DNA from: Staphylococcus saccharolyticus
GTDB lineage: Bacteria; Bacillota; Bacilli; Staphylococcales; Staphylococcaceae
DNA: 64,000 nucleotides
NCBI RefSeq assembly: GCF_900458815.1
Contig: NZ_UHDZ01000001.1
Location: forward strand, 2,108,001 to 2,172,000
Direction: 5' to 3'
The notes under the pieces: model-generated
What the model saw: the letters and a program-made list of their open reading frames with translations, nothing else
Database searches by the model: none
What the model was told of the DNA's origin: nothing
Made by a program: the position numbers and the translations under genes
Shown here: piece by piece, positions 1 through 10,145 of the stretch
Position numbering within the stretch: the first letter of the stretch is position 1
How the letters are laid out: each line of letters opens with the position of its first letter

Positions 1-100
1 GTTCTTGAGCAAATTTAATGGCTTCCTGATTTGTTGAAGAAATTTCGTGTGCTGCGTTAAGTAATGTTCCATCCATATCTGTTGCAATTAGCTTTATCAT
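1..100 (-). CDS. HAD-superfamily (Cof-type) phosphatase, N-terminal fragment
   Basis: Only the first 33 codons are in the window; the gene runs off the left edge. The protein begins MIKLIATDMDGTLLN, the classic HAD motif I in which the first Asp of DxDGT is the nucleophile. The second residue of the motif being Met and the DGTLLN ending are typical of the Cof/YidA sugar-phosphate phosphatase branch. The start is ATG at 98-100 with a GAGG-type ribosome site about 8 nt upstream. In staphylococci a HAD hydrolase next to tadA is normal. The substrate cannot be told from this fragment. Confidence 0.8.
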   Translation of the reverse strand, partial: MIKLIATDMDGTLLNAAHEISSTNQEAIKFAQE

Positions 101-317
101 TCGTTGACCTCGTTTCTGATTGATTGTAAGACAAATATTTTAATACCACTTACGTATGCATCTTTTTATTATTTTAGACAAAAGTACTTAGATATAAAGC
201 GTAATTTAATTAATATATTGGGTACACCCTGCCTTTGATTGATATCAATATATCTTTTATGTTTCAATATTTCTGTAATGTATGGTGATATTTTCTTCTC
301 TCATTTGCTGTACATCA

Positions 318-1497
<1,180 letters not shown>

Positions 1498-1499
1498 AG

Positions 1500-2162
1500 A
1501 TGAATAATTATAGCATCCCCCAAAATGCAATCATTACAATCGCTGGTACAGTGGGCATAGGTAAATCGACGCTAACACAAGCACTGGCTGATAAATTAAA
1601 TTTTAAAACTTCATTTGAAAACGTGGATCATAACCCTTATTTAGATAAATTTTATCACGATTTTGAACGTTGGAGTTTCCATCTTCAAATCTATTTTCTT
1701 GCCAAACGCTTTAAAGAACAAAAGCGCATGTTTGAATATGGTGGCGGTTTTGTACAAGATCGCTCAATTTATGAAGATGTTGATATTTTCGCGAAAATGC
1801 ATGAAGAACAAGGTACCATGAGTAAAGAAGATTATCATACATACGCAGAATTATTCGATGCCATGGTAATGACACCATATTTCCCCAAACCAGATGTGCT
1901 TATTTATCTAGAGTGTGATTATGATGAGGTGATTGATCGTATCAAACAACGCGGTCGTGATATGGAGATTAATACTAATCCTGGATATTGGAAAAAGCTA
2001 TTTAAACGTTATGAAAATTGGATAAATAACTTTAATGCTTGTCCTGTAGTTCGCGTGAATATTAATGAATACGATATTCATAAAGATTTAGATTCTCTAA
2101 ATCCTATTATTGAAAAAATTGCACGTATTATTAAAATTTATCGTGAAGTTGATAATAGATAA
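1500..2162 (+). CDS. dck: Deoxynucleoside kinase, deoxyadenosine/deoxycytidine kinase-like
   Basis: A 220-residue deoxynucleoside kinase paralogue of the preceding gene. Walker A is GTVGIGKS at residues 16-23, followed by an NPYLDKFY segment and a QDRSIYED motif that carries the conserved Asp-Arg of the nucleoside site, which the first paralogue lacks in this form (it has SDYHIHKN). The ATG overlaps nothing and sits 2 nt after the dgk stop, with a weak TTGGAG site inside the dgk 3' end, so the two are translated from one message. The DRS motif makes this the more canonical of the two kinases. In Bacillus the second gene is the dA/dC kinase. Confidence 0.85.
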   Translation: MNNYSIPQNAIITIAGTVGIGKSTLTQALADKLNFKTSFENVDHNPYLDKFYHDFERWSFHLQIYFLAKRFKEQKRMFEYGGGFVQDRSIYEDVDIFAKMHEEQGTMSKEDYHTYAELFDAMVMTPYFPKPDVLIYLECDYDEVIDRIKQRGRDMEINTNPGYWKKLFKRYENWINNFNACPVVRVNINEYDIHKDLDSLNPIIEKIARIIKIYREVDNR

Positions 2163-2177
2163 TAAAAATAATTCCAC

Positions 2178-2215
2178 GGAAAATCGAGCAACTTCAATTT
2201 TCCTCGGAAAATTTT
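2178..2215 (+). terminator. Putative terminator of dgk-dck
   Basis: GGAAAAT at 2178-2184 pairs with ATTTTCC at 2197-2203 across a 12-nt loop, and an A-rich then T-rich stretch follows. It is the only hairpin between the dck stop and the next promoter. The stem is AU-rich and the T-tract is displaced, so it may be weak. Confidence 0.4.
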
Positions 2216-2266
2216 TACAGGATGTTTCTTTTACTATTGAAAAATGTATAGAGCTTCTTAATCGTA

Positions 2267-2301
2267 TTGACATTATTTTTCAAAACACATATGTTTATAA
2301 T
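2267..2301 (+). promoter_or_regulatory. Sigma-A-type promoter for the TPP riboswitch transcript
   Basis: A consensus -35 TTGACA at 2267-2272 is followed 17 nt later by TATGTT (2290-2295); an alternative perfect -10 TATAAT lies at 2296-2301 but at a 23-nt spacing. Either would start transcription at or just before the riboswitch. Confidence 0.6.
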
Positions 2302-2306
2302 ATATA

Positions 2307-2388
2307 GCACTAGGGGTGTTTAAGAACTGAGATAGATTTATCCAAACCCTTTGAACCTGAACTAGTTAACACTAGCGGAGGAAAGTGT
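2307..2388 (+). promoter_or_regulatory. TPP (THI-box) riboswitch
   Basis: All conserved sequence blocks of the thiamine pyrophosphate aptamer are present in order: GGGGTG at 2314-2319, CTGAGA at 2328-2333, ACCCTTTGAACCTGA around 2346-2360, and a GGAGGAAAGTG end. The terminal helix P1 can form between CACT at 2308-2311 and AGTG at 2384-2387. A Rho-independent terminator follows 48 nt downstream, the usual expression platform. In Firmicutes this element turns off thiamine synthesis, salvage or transport genes when TPP is high. Here the downstream genes are a degraded SDR and a degraded luciferase-like monooxygenase, so the switch appears to control a dead operon. Confidence 0.92.
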
Positions 2389-2435
2389 GAAATATAATCT
2401 TACTATTAATCTGTCTTCATATATTAATTACTAAG

Positions 2436-2473
2436 ATGCACAACTTTTCTCTAGAGTGTTGTGCATTTTTTCT
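2436..2473 (+). terminator. Riboswitch expression-platform terminator
   Basis: ATGCACAAC at 2436-2444 pairs perfectly with GTTGTGCAT at 2458-2466, followed by a run of six T. It lies between the TPP aptamer and the first downstream gene, so it is probably the conditional terminator used when TPP is bound. Confidence 0.85.
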
Positions 2474-2504
2474 TAATTAAAGTTTAACTTGGGCGCTTAT
2501 AAAA

Positions 2505-3253
2505 ATGATAAAAACTGCAATTATTACAGGAAGTAGTCGTGATCTTGGAGCTCAAATCGCGACAACTTTACTGGAAAAAATTACAATGTCGTAGTCAATT
2601 ACAAACAAAATAAAGACAAAGCAGAACGTTTAATCGCAAATTATGATGAAAATAAAGTCATTGCTATTCAAGCTGATGTTACAAATCGTACTGAAGTAGA
2701 TCAAATGATACAACAAGCCACAGAGCATTTTGGTCAAATTGATATTGTCATTAATAATGCATTAGTTAATTTTAAATTTGATCCAACACAACAGAAAGCA
2801 TTTAAGGATTTAACTTGGGAAGATTATGAGCAACAACTTAATGGTACTTTAAAAGGTGCATTCAATGTTACACAAAGTGTTATTTCTCAATTCATTGCAC
2901 AACAAAGTGGTTGTATCATAAGTATTGGAACTAATCTGTATCAAAACCCTGTCGTTCCTTATCATGGTATACAACTGCAAAAGCAGGACTTATCGGTTTC
3001 ACTCGTAATATTGCAGCCGAACTTAGTCAATTCGGAATTACAGCAAATGTTGTTTCAGGTAGTCTATTAAAGACTACGGATGCTAGTGCTGTTACTACTC
3101 CTGAAGTATTTGAATTAATCGCTCAAACAACTCCTCTTAAAAGGTTACAACACCTCAAGATGTTGCGAATATGGTTGTATATCTTGCATCAGATGAAGCC
3201 CGCGGTGTAACAGGTCAAAATATTACTGTTGATGGTGGCTTAACGATGAATTA
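2505..3253 (+). pseudogene. Short-chain dehydrogenase/reductase (FabG-like), frameshifted
   Basis: Joining frames restores an SDR of about 248 residues: start MIKTAIITGSSRDLG, NAD(P)-binding NNA motif (INNALVNF), the catalytic Ser in ISIGTN, YTTAK (Tyr-x-x-x-Lys) and the usual end TGQNITVDGGLTMN. At least three single-base frameshifts break it, near 2578 (a short A-run), 2968 (just before YTTAK) and 3145. The dinucleotide motif is TGSSRDLG where the family has TGxxxGxG, so a Gly has also changed to Asp. The start has no convincing ribosome site. It is the first gene after the TPP riboswitch, followed by a deleted monooxygenase. The family covers many substrates; the link to thiamine-type molecules is inferred from the riboswitch only. 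Confidence 0.85.
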
Positions 3254-3309
3254 ATTGTATAATTTTAGTTTACGCATTTTTAAAAGAAATTAATAAATGA
3301 GGTGCTCAT

Positions 3310-3656
3310 ATGAAAAACAAATGTCAAATGAACATAGGTGTTTTACTTTACGGGTGTGGTCATCATCAATCTGCATGGCGTATGGAGGATTCTTATATCG
3401 AAGACATTGGTAACGTCTCTTATTACCAGCATTTAGCTCATATAGCTGAAAAAGGACTCTTAGATATAGTGTTTTTTGCAGATAATCAAGCTTTTAATGC
3501 TAGTGATAATGCTACTTTACCATACAGTCTTGAAGATTTTGTAGAACATGTTATACCATACAACATCGTGGATTATTTAGAGATGCATATCAGTCGTCTA
3601 CATTGCGTGAGTTGCTTGGCTTTAAATCTTTAAATTCCTCATTTAAAGTACATTAA
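3310..3656 (+). pseudogene. Luciferase-like FMN-dependent monooxygenase (NtaA/SnaA type), internally deleted
   Basis: The first 75 or so codons match the N-terminus of the nitrilotriacetate monooxygenase component A branch (MNIGVLLYGCGHHQSAWR, LDIVFFADNQAF). This is joined near 3520 directly to the family's C-terminus: LEDFVEHVIP, then after a one-base shift QHRGLFRDAYQSSTLRELLG. Family members are about 430-450 residues, so some 300 codons of the flavin barrel are missing. The residual frame ends at 3633 and the shifted C-terminal frame at 3656. It shares the TPP riboswitch transcript with the SDR upstream. Such enzymes use reduced FMN to oxidise small molecules; a role in breakdown or salvage of thiamine-like compounds is only a guess. 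Confidence 0.8.
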
Positions 3657-3660
3657 AAAC

Positions 3661-3704
3661 AAGACGTGGAAGTTTGAATAAATCCAAAAAAGTCCCACGT
3701 CGTT
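3661..3704 (-). terminator. Terminator of the HAD phosphatase gene
   Basis: On the minus strand GACGTGGGA and TTCCACGTC form a nine-base imperfect stem (one mismatch) followed by TTGTTTTTA, 20 nt after the stop of the HAD gene. The stem also reads as a stop for the plus-strand transcript, but there the T-run is weak. Confidence 0.65.
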
Positions 3705-3723
3705 CTTACTTTCATAAAACACT

Positions 3724-4419
3724 TTATTTTTCATATTGTTCTAGCACTTTTTTTATATCTTTAGCGCTATCAATAATCACATCTGCTTCATACAGTTCTT
3801 CTCTCTTTGCTACACCTGTCAGTACACCGATGCCTAATCCTAATTTAGCATTTATAGCTGTTTTCATATCATTAGGAGTATCACCTATAATTGCAACTTG
3901 ATTTGGTAAAACATCATAAGCATTAAATAGTGGATCTAACACTTTCGGATGAGGTTTTTCTTCTGCATGTGTTTCAGTAGAAATAACGAGATCAAAAAGG
4001 TGTCTTGTGTTCGTTTCTTCAAGAAAATGATCAACACCTTTTTTTGTATCACTAGTAACGATACCAATACGGTAACCTTCATTCCGAAGTTCTTGAATTG
4101 TATCTTGAACACCTTCAATCCACTTATTATCAGGCTCTCTTGTATCCACAAGTTCTTGACTCGTATCCCTAGTCCAATCTGATGTATCTTGACCAGTGAC
4201 ATCATCGAAAGATTTAATCACTTCAGCTAATGAACCAGAACCCATAATAGAGTCAGGTACTACTTTATCATCAATAATCCCAAGCTGACGATGCGCAGCT
4301 TCCTTATCATGCACTGGAAACGTATCTAAAAGTTTATCAACGAGACGAACGCCTATTTTTTCCCAGCTACTATCAAATTCTATCAATGTTCCATCTTTAT
4401 CAAATAATATCCATTCCAT
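3724..4419 (-). CDS. HAD-family hydrolase (phosphoglycolate phosphatase-like)
   Basis: A complete 231-residue cytoplasmic HAD phosphatase. The motifs appear in order: FDKDGT (catalytic Asp residues 7 and 9), VTSDT (motif II Thr/Ser), EKPHP (motif III Lys) and GDTPND (motif IV Asp pair). The alpha-helical cap lies between residues 15 and 100, as in the Gph/PGMB branch. The ATG has CAGGAGAG 7 nt upstream. In S. aureus this gene is the direct neighbour of ilvE; here the teichoic acid cassette at 4.8-8.2 kb separates the two. The substrate is unknown; phosphoglycolate or a pyrophosphate are the usual candidates. Confidence 0.85.
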   Translation of the reverse strand: MEWILFDKDGTLIEFDSSWEKIGVRLVDKLLDTFPVHDKEAAHRQLGIIDDKVVPDSIMGSGSLAEVIKSFDDVTGQDTSDWTRDTSQELVDTREPDNKWIEGVQDTIQELRNEGYRIGIVTSDTKKGVDHFLEETNTRHLFDLVISTETHAEEKPHPKVLDPLFNAYDVLPNQVAIIGDTPNDMKTAINAKLGLGIGVLTGVAKREELYEADVIIDSAKDIKKVLEQYEK

Positions 4420-4804
4420 TTTAAGTCTCTCCTGAAAAGATTCTTTATGTTAATTATAATTACATAAATTATTGTATTATAGGTTTCATAACAATTGTAG
4501 GAAACTGAATCTCGCTTAAATATAAAAGATGAAAAGTAATCCAAAAGCGAAAGCTAGCGTATTTGTTTAAGTACTTTTCTTTTTAGTTTATCTAACACTA
4601 TACTAGCATTTATTTAAGGTGAGTTAGTATAATGTTGTAGCCTAATAATCTAATGTTTATTAAAAATGAGGTAGTTTAGACATTCTTTAAAGACATATGG
4701 TTTAACCTTAACTGATTTAGCTTCTTATGTGGAATTTAATATCTCGTCATTAAATTACCTATTGTTATAAGTAGTATGTATAGGTGGTTTTTGAAAATAA
4801 TTGT
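4420..4804. other. Intergenic, no gene seen
   Basis: 385 AT-rich bases between the HAD gene start and the tarL remnant. I see no open frame with a ribosome site and no clear terminator for tarL. The HAD promoter must lie in the first 100 bases, where several TATAAT-like words occur (for example TATAAT on the minus strand near 4450), but none stands out. Confidence 0.5.
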
Positions 4805-6493
4805 CTATTGGATAAAATTTTTGAATAAATCTTTAACTAATCGTTCACTTGATTTACCGTCTTGATATTTGAAATTTTTATTTAAAAATGACGTTACCTT
4901 TTCTAATTCATAGTCATTATTTTCTAGCGCTATAATAAGTTCATCAAAAGTTTTAACTATTTTTTCTGGAACAAAGGTTTCGTATGGTTCATAAAAATCT
5001 CTCGTATAAATATAATCTTCCAAATCAAAAGCATAAAATAACATTGGCTTTTTAAAAACAGAATATTCATAGATTAATGATGAATATTCGGAAATTAAAA
5101 TATCTGTAATGAAAAATACATCATTTACTTCGCGAAAATTTGAAATATCTAAAAAATATTTACTATAGCTAGCTGGAATGTGCAATTTATTCCTAACAAA
5201 AGGATGCATTTTAAATAAAACAATTGCTTGATGTTCTTCACAATAACGTGCTAATTTCGAAAAGTTAATTTTAAAGAAATGATAGTGAGCTGTACGATGT
5301 CCATTCCCTCTAAAAGTAGGTGCAAAAAGAATGACTTTCTTATTTTTTATAATTGGCAACTTTGCTTCCAAAGATTGTTTAACGTTATTCTTGTATGATT
5401 CATCAAATAAAATATCCGTACGCGGAACCCCTGTCGGAAAAACTTTATGCTCTTCAATTCCAAAGGCTTCAGCATAATAAACAATATCGCTATTAGAAAA
5501 AACATAAGCTTTGCTATAATTTCTATGACTAATGGCGTCGATGAAAGGTCCCCCTTTTTTCCCTGTTCTGCTAAACCCTACAGTCTTGAATGCACCAACA
5601 GCATGCCATACTTGAACAATTTCTTGATTTGCTCTAAATGAGAGTTTATAAATCATGGGATGGTAATCATCAAATAAAATATATTTTGATTTTCCTAGAA
5701 GATATGGAAATTTTATTTTATCAAGTAATGATCTTCTATCTGCCACATTAGGTTTAAAAATAGAATGTATAATCAGCTTTTTGTCCAATTGTTTTTTAAG
5801 CATTTCTTCATATATGAACTTAAAATTCCCTGACATATTTGCTTTAGAATCTGAAGTAAACAACACATAATTTTTATTATTTTTATGTATTGTTTTGGAA
5901 ATGTTAAATATTGATAAATATATTTTATCTCTTACATTGAAACTGATTTTCCTTGAAAATTTATGTAGAGTACATAATGTTCGCATAAATTTACTACTTG
6001 TCTTCATTTCAGATTTATATTGAATTTTAAAAATAAACTCATTAATTTCTTGAGAAATAGCCGGAACGATTTCGTAGGATTTTAGTTCTTTAGTGTTATA
6101 TCTATGAAAACTTTTACCGTGCTTTTCTAATAAGTAACTTTGTTGTAACGACTTTGTTTCGAGTGAGTTATACTCCTTTAATTCCTCTAAAGTCAATTGT
6201 TTTTTTATTTTATTTAAAACTTCTGGATTAATTTGACAGACATTTTCATTATCTTGTTGATTGATTAATACATCTTACCAGTACTTAAAAAATTACCTTT
6301 TTCTAGAATTGCGATATTAAATCTTGCTACAAAAGTCGTTTCTTATATATTTACATGATTGGCATTTAATAACTTGGTTTCTGTTAAATTTCTAAGAAGA
6401 AAATTTCCTGTAGGCTTAATACCTTCAAAATGTCCTTTGACAAAGAGCTGGATGCGTTCCCAATAAATATTATCTATAAAAATGTTTTGTCAT
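4805..6493 (-). pseudogene. tarL: TarL-like poly(ribitol/glycerol-phosphate) polymerase, inactivated
   Basis: The long intact part (463 codons from about 6196) is a CDP-alcohol phosphotransferase of the TagF/TarF/TarL family, with conserved blocks VWHAVGAFKTVGF, GVPRTDILFD, FAPTFRGNGHR, KMHPF and ISEYSSLIYEY. The true start is ATG at 6491-6493 (AAAGGAAA site, 17 nt after tarJ), giving an N-terminus NIYWERIQLFVKGH that matches S. aureus TarL. At least three lesions break it: a frameshift just after the start (about 6480), an in-frame TAA near 6352, and a frameshift near 6275. The family polymerises ribitol-phosphate wall teichoic acid at the inner membrane. Translation from an internal TTG at 6196 would give a truncated protein lacking the N-terminal domain; no ribosome site supports it. 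Confidence 0.85.
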
Positions 6494-6509
6494 CGTTGTT
6501 TCCTTTACT

Positions 6510-7541
6510 TTATATATTCCATTTTAAAACTGTTTTTCCCCATGCATTAGAAATATCATATTCGAATGCTGTAATGATGTCTTCTATTGCATTTATTTCA
6601 AATTCTTTACCTTTAAGCAACGCTAGTTGATTCAGAATATCAGGGTATTGACGATATAACGCAACTGTTTTTTCAAAATCCTTTAAACCGCTTCTACTAC
6701 TTCCAATCATAGTTAGCCCTTTTTCTAAAACTATTTTCGTATTAATTTGAATAGGAAGTTCGCTCACCCCCATTAAAGCTATACTCCCCTCAGGATTAAT
6801 AATTTCGATAATTTGTTCAATAGCATGCTGACTTCCTTTACCACCTACACATTCAAATGCATGATCAATTTTGAGGTATTCAGGAATGCTATCAATTTGA
6901 ATAATTTCATCTACAAATGAAAATCTACTTAACTTATATAAAGTCTTTCCGAAAACTATTACTTTGGTATTAGGATAAAGTTTTTTAAGTAAAATTGCAG
7001 TAATATATCCTAAATTACCATCTCCCCATATCCTAAATGTTTCTCTTAGTTGGTTAGATTTTGATTTAAAACGCTCTATAGCATGGACACTAACTGAAAC
7101 TAACTCAGTATACGATGCTACACTTAAATCAATATCTGTTGGTAAAGTTACTACTCTATCATGTTCCATGACAATATAATCTTACATAAAACCATCATAA
7201 CCACTTGACTTAAAATGACTAGACGCCAAATAATTTTCAGCGATTACTTTATGCGACTCAGAAGGTGTATTTGGAATCATAACAACTTTGGTTCCCTTCT
7301 TAAGTTGATAGTCTGAATCATATACAAATTCACCTACACATTCATGTATCAATGACATAGGTAATTTCTTAGATAAAACTTTGGTGTCTCTATTCCCACA
7401 ATAATATCTTAAGTCAGCTGCACAAATTGATAAATATAATGGTCGCACAATGATTTTGTTATTATGATTGTGTAAATTAATAGTTTTAAAAGTTGTTTCA
7501 AACTGTCGAGGACTCACTAATTGATAGACTTGATTAATCAT
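6510..7541 (-). pseudogene. tarJ: TarJ, ribulose-5-phosphate reductase, single nonsense mutation
   Basis: The sequence is colinear with S. aureus TarJ over its whole length (about 341 residues): N-terminus [15 protein letters not shown], zinc-site region SICAADLRYY, Rossmann motif GDGNLGY, and C-terminus WGKTVLKWNI. Only one disabling change is visible: codon 120, Gln in S. aureus (FMQDF), is TAA at 7182-7184. The rest of the frame stays open. TarJ is a zinc-dependent, NADPH-using dehydrogenase that makes ribitol 5-phosphate for TarI. The start overlaps the tarI end by 8 nt, as in working tarIJ pairs. A re-initiated C-terminal half from ATG at 7167-7169 would lack the catalytic zinc domain. 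Confidence 0.9.
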
Positions 7542-8249
7542 TATCTACAGCTCCAGTAATGATTGAATTTGCAACTTTTAAATCATAAGGTGTTGTAATT
7601 TTTATATTAAATAATTCTCCTTTAACTAGTTTAACTGGCTTTCCTAATTCTACGAGAATTTTACACGCGTCAGTTAATATTTCCTTTTGAGATTGGTTTA
7701 ACGATAAATAGCTTTCTTTCAACTCTTTTATTTTAAAGGTTTGAGGCGTCTGTCCTTGATACATCTCATTTCTTATTGGAATAGCAGAAATAAATTGTGC
7801 ATCATTCGAAGAAATTATAGTGTCAATAGCATTGACAACCGTATCTACAGCTCCAAATTGTTTTGCATATTCTACATTCTCTCTAATAATTCGATTTGTT
7901 AGAAAAGGTCTAACTGCATCATACGTAACGATAATGTCATCATCGTTAATTTTTTTGATTGTTCAATCATTTCTATAATATTCATGATAGTATGATTTCT
8001 ATCATCCCCACCTTTGATTACTTTTATCTTTTTATCATTTAATTGATGTTTATTTAACAAGTCGAGCGTATAATTTATCCATTTTTGGGGAGTAGCAATA
8101 ATGATTTCATCAAAATCTTTATACATTAAAAATTTTTCTATTGTATGAATAATAATAGGCTCCCCATGTAATGATAAAAATTATTTTGGTAACGGTACAT
8201 TCCCCATTCTAGAACCAATACCACCTGCTAATATACCTGCATAAATCAC
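7534..8249 (-). pseudogene. tarI: TarI, ribitol-5-phosphate cytidylyltransferase, nonsense plus frameshift
   Basis: The start is GTG at 8247-8249 with a strong AAGGAGAG site. The N-terminus reads [21 protein letters not shown], the IspD-family nucleotide-binding signature, and then hits TAA at codon 23, where S. aureus TarI has Gln (PKQFL). A one-base loss in an A-run near 7948 causes a second break before [15 protein letters not shown]. The last part ([25 protein letters not shown]) is intact and overlaps tarJ. The enzyme would make CDP-ribitol from CTP and ribitol 5-phosphate. It is the first gene of a tarI-tarJ-tarL operon of which every member is dead. Confidence 0.9.
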
Positions 8250-8276
8250 TTTATCTCTCCTTAATCTTAGTTGCAT

Positions 8277-8322
8277 AAAAAAGACAGAAAAACCCAATGT
8301 GTTTAAAAAGGTTTCTCTGTCT
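8277..8322 (-). terminator. Strong hairpin and T-run upstream of tarI
   Basis: On the minus strand AGACAGAGAAACC pairs with GGTTTTTCTGTCT, followed by six T. It lies 28 nt before the tarI start. It may stop read-through from ilvE or act as an attenuator of the tar operon; no antiterminator is obvious. Confidence 0.6.
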
Positions 8323-8458
8323 AAATCGCCTTACTTCTTATTTAGTTTAAGTTAATTATATCGTACCGCATATAAATGTTTATATATACAATTAACCAAT
8401 TAAAAAATTAATTACATATAAAAATTGAAAAGGTAGAGGGATAAAATTCATATTGAAT

Positions 8459-8545
8459 TCATGTCCCCACCCCGTAATGTAACCCCAACTTGCTTTGTCT
8501 GTTGAATTTCTATATGAAATTCTCTTTGTTGGGACCCCGAACTAT
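8459..8545. repeat. Staphylococcal intergenic hairpin repeat
   Basis: A long imperfect palindrome: CCCCAACTTGCTTTGTCTG on one side, GTTGGGACCCC on the other, with an inner GAATTTC/GAAATTC arm pair. A very similar unit (CCCAACTTGCATTGTCTGTAG...) is scattered through intergenic regions of S. aureus and relatives. It lies between the dead tarI and ilvE. Confidence 0.55.
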
Positions 8546-8602
8546 AGTTAAAGAAAGCTTGATATCAGCAGATTTTCAATTTAGTCATCGACTTCCATTA
8601 CG

Positions 8603-8634
8603 CTAAAAAGCCTGAGACATTGATGTCCTAGACT
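8603..8634 (-). terminator. Terminator of ilvE
   Basis: On the minus strand GTCTAGGACAT and ATGTCTCAGGC form a stem with one mismatch and two G-U pairs around a 2-nt loop, followed by TTTTT. It begins 50 nt after the ilvE stop. The stem looks worn compared with the perfect version common in staphylococci. Confidence 0.6.
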
Positions 8635-8684
8635 CTCTTAATATATGGGTAATATTAAATAACGAGTTAAAATTTCAATTATTA

Positions 8685-9761
8685 TTAATATTTAGGAACT
8701 AAGAATCTCCAACTATGTTTATCTTCTAATTCACCACTTTGAATTCCTGTATATTCATTGTATAAACGTTTAGTAATTTCGCCAGGTTCATTATTATTGA
8801 TGACGATTTCTCTATCTTCATAACGTAATGTACCTACAGGAGAAATAACTGCTGCAGTACCTGAACCAAAGACTTCTGTTAACTCACCTTTATCATATAC
8901 ATCGAATAATTCATCGATTGAAACTTTTCGTTCTTCAACCTCGTAACCTAAATCTTTAGCTAATTGAATGATTGATTTTCGGGTAATACCTGGTAGAATA
9001 CTACCATTTAATGCTGGCGTAACGATTTTACCATTTTCAACAAAGAAAATATTCATACTGCCAACTTCTTCGACATATTTTTGTTCAACACCATCTAACC
9101 ACAATACTTGGTCGTAGCCTAATTTGTTAGCATTAGTTTGAGCAAGTAAGCTTGCTGCATAGTTACCTGCAACTTTAGCAAATCCAACGCCACCGCGTAC
9201 AGCACGCACGTATTCATCTTCGACATAAATTTTTGTTGATTTCAAAGTATCTCCACCATAGTAAACTCCAGAAGGAGATAAAATGATTAGTAATTTATAT
9301 TGTTGTGAAGCACTCACACCTAAAATGCCTTCAGTTGCAAATACAAATGGTCGAATATACAATGACTGTCCTTCGCCTTCAGGCACCCAATCACGTTCTA
9401 CATCAATCAATTGTTTTAACCCTTCTAATAATTCTTCCTCATTTACTTCAGGCATTTCTAATCTTGCTAAAGAATTATTAATACGTTTGAAGTTTTGATC
9501 AGGTCGAAATAATACAACTTCTCCTTTATGTTTGTATGCTTTAAGACCTTCGAAAACTGCTTGTCCATAATGTAAGCCTTGTGCTGCTGGAGAAATTTCA
9601 AAAGGTGCATAAGGCACAATTTTCATATCATGCCATCCCTTATCAGCGTCATAATCCACGCTTAACATATAATCTGTAAAGTATTGTCCAAATCCTAATT
9701 GTGATGTATCAGGTTTTTCTTTTAACGTTTCTCTTTGCTCAAATTTTACTTTTTCTGACAT
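8685..9761 (-). CDS. ilvE: Branched-chain amino acid aminotransferase
   Basis: A full-length 358-residue class IV PLP aminotransferase that interconverts Leu, Ile and Val with their 2-oxo acids, using 2-oxoglutarate/glutamate. The Schiff-base lysine is K196 in GFAKVAGNY, and the family signature [15 protein letters not shown] lies near residue 310. The ATG has a perfect AGGAGG 8 nt upstream. The gene is alone between the dead tar cassette and the dead threonine dehydrogenase. A CodY-like word (AATATTTCGAAAGTT on the minus strand, 9836-9850, four mismatches to the 15-bp consensus) lies upstream, which would fit branched-chain amino acid control, but this is weak evidence. Confidence 0.96.
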   Translation of the reverse strand: MSEKVKFEQRETLKEKPDTSQLGFGQYFTDYMLSVDYDADKGWHDMKIVPYAPFEISPAAQGLHYGQAVFEGLKAYKHKGEVVLFRPDQNFKRINNSLARLEMPEVNEEELLEGLKQLIDVERDWVPEGEGQSLYIRPFVFATEGILGVSASQQYKLLIILSPSGVYYGGDTLKSTKIYVEDEYVRAVRGGVGFAKVAGNYAASLLAQTNANKLGYDQVLWLDGVEQKYVEEVGSMNIFFVENGKIVTPALNGSILPGITRKSIIQLAKDLGYEVEERKVSIDELFDVYDKGELTEVFGSGTAAVISPVGTLRYEDREIVINNNEPGEITKRLYNEYTGIQSGELEDKHSWRFLVPKY

Positions 9762-10084
9762 GATTATTGCCTCCTAATGATTTCCACATAAATAGATACC
9801 CTAGATTATATCAATGGTCTTTCTACTATTCAATAAACTTTCGAAATATTCAAAATGAACACTCGCATTCATTTATGCACACAGTATAAGTAAAACAATA
9901 CCTATATTTTGTTACAAGTGATGTCGCTAGCGAATAAGATAAATTTAAAGCTCCATTAATGAAATAGCGATATCTTGTGTATACCACTTTAATTATCATT
10001 ACGTCTAATACTATGAACTTTCTTTATGAGAAAATTCATAGTAGAAACTCAGATTCCCAACTTATATAATTTATATTTTGAATT
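9762..10084. other. ilvE upstream region
   Basis: Non-coding on both strands. It holds the ilvE ribosome site and, at 9836-9850, a weak CodY-box-like palindrome. I see no T-box leader, which some branched-chain genes carry. Confidence 0.45.
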
Positions 10085-10121
10085 AAAAAACGTGCATCTA
10101 AAAGGAGAAAGATGTAGTTGC
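10085..10121 (-). terminator. Terminator of the threonine dehydrogenase gene
   Basis: On the minus strand CTACATCT pairs with AGATGCACG across a 10-nt loop, followed by TTTTTTAATT, 25 nt after the stop codon of the pseudogene. Confidence 0.6.
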
Positions 10122-10145
10122 GAATTGTTATTACATATGAGTGAC

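Noticed and set aside
2110..2307. 65-codon plus-strand frame overlapping the dck end
   Set aside because: It is out of frame with dck, lacks a ribosome site and runs through a putative terminator and promoter.
4805..6196. Functional TarL starting at internal TTG 6196
   Set aside because: No ribosome site precedes it and the upstream sequence still matches the TarL N-terminal domain across a frameshift and stops, so the gene is truncated.
7182..8249. Stop-codon readthrough or recoding, because tarI and tarJ each have TAA where relatives have Gln
   Set aside because: The same cassette also has frameshifts, and TAA ends dozens of intact genes here, so simple C-to-T nonsense mutation is the better reading.
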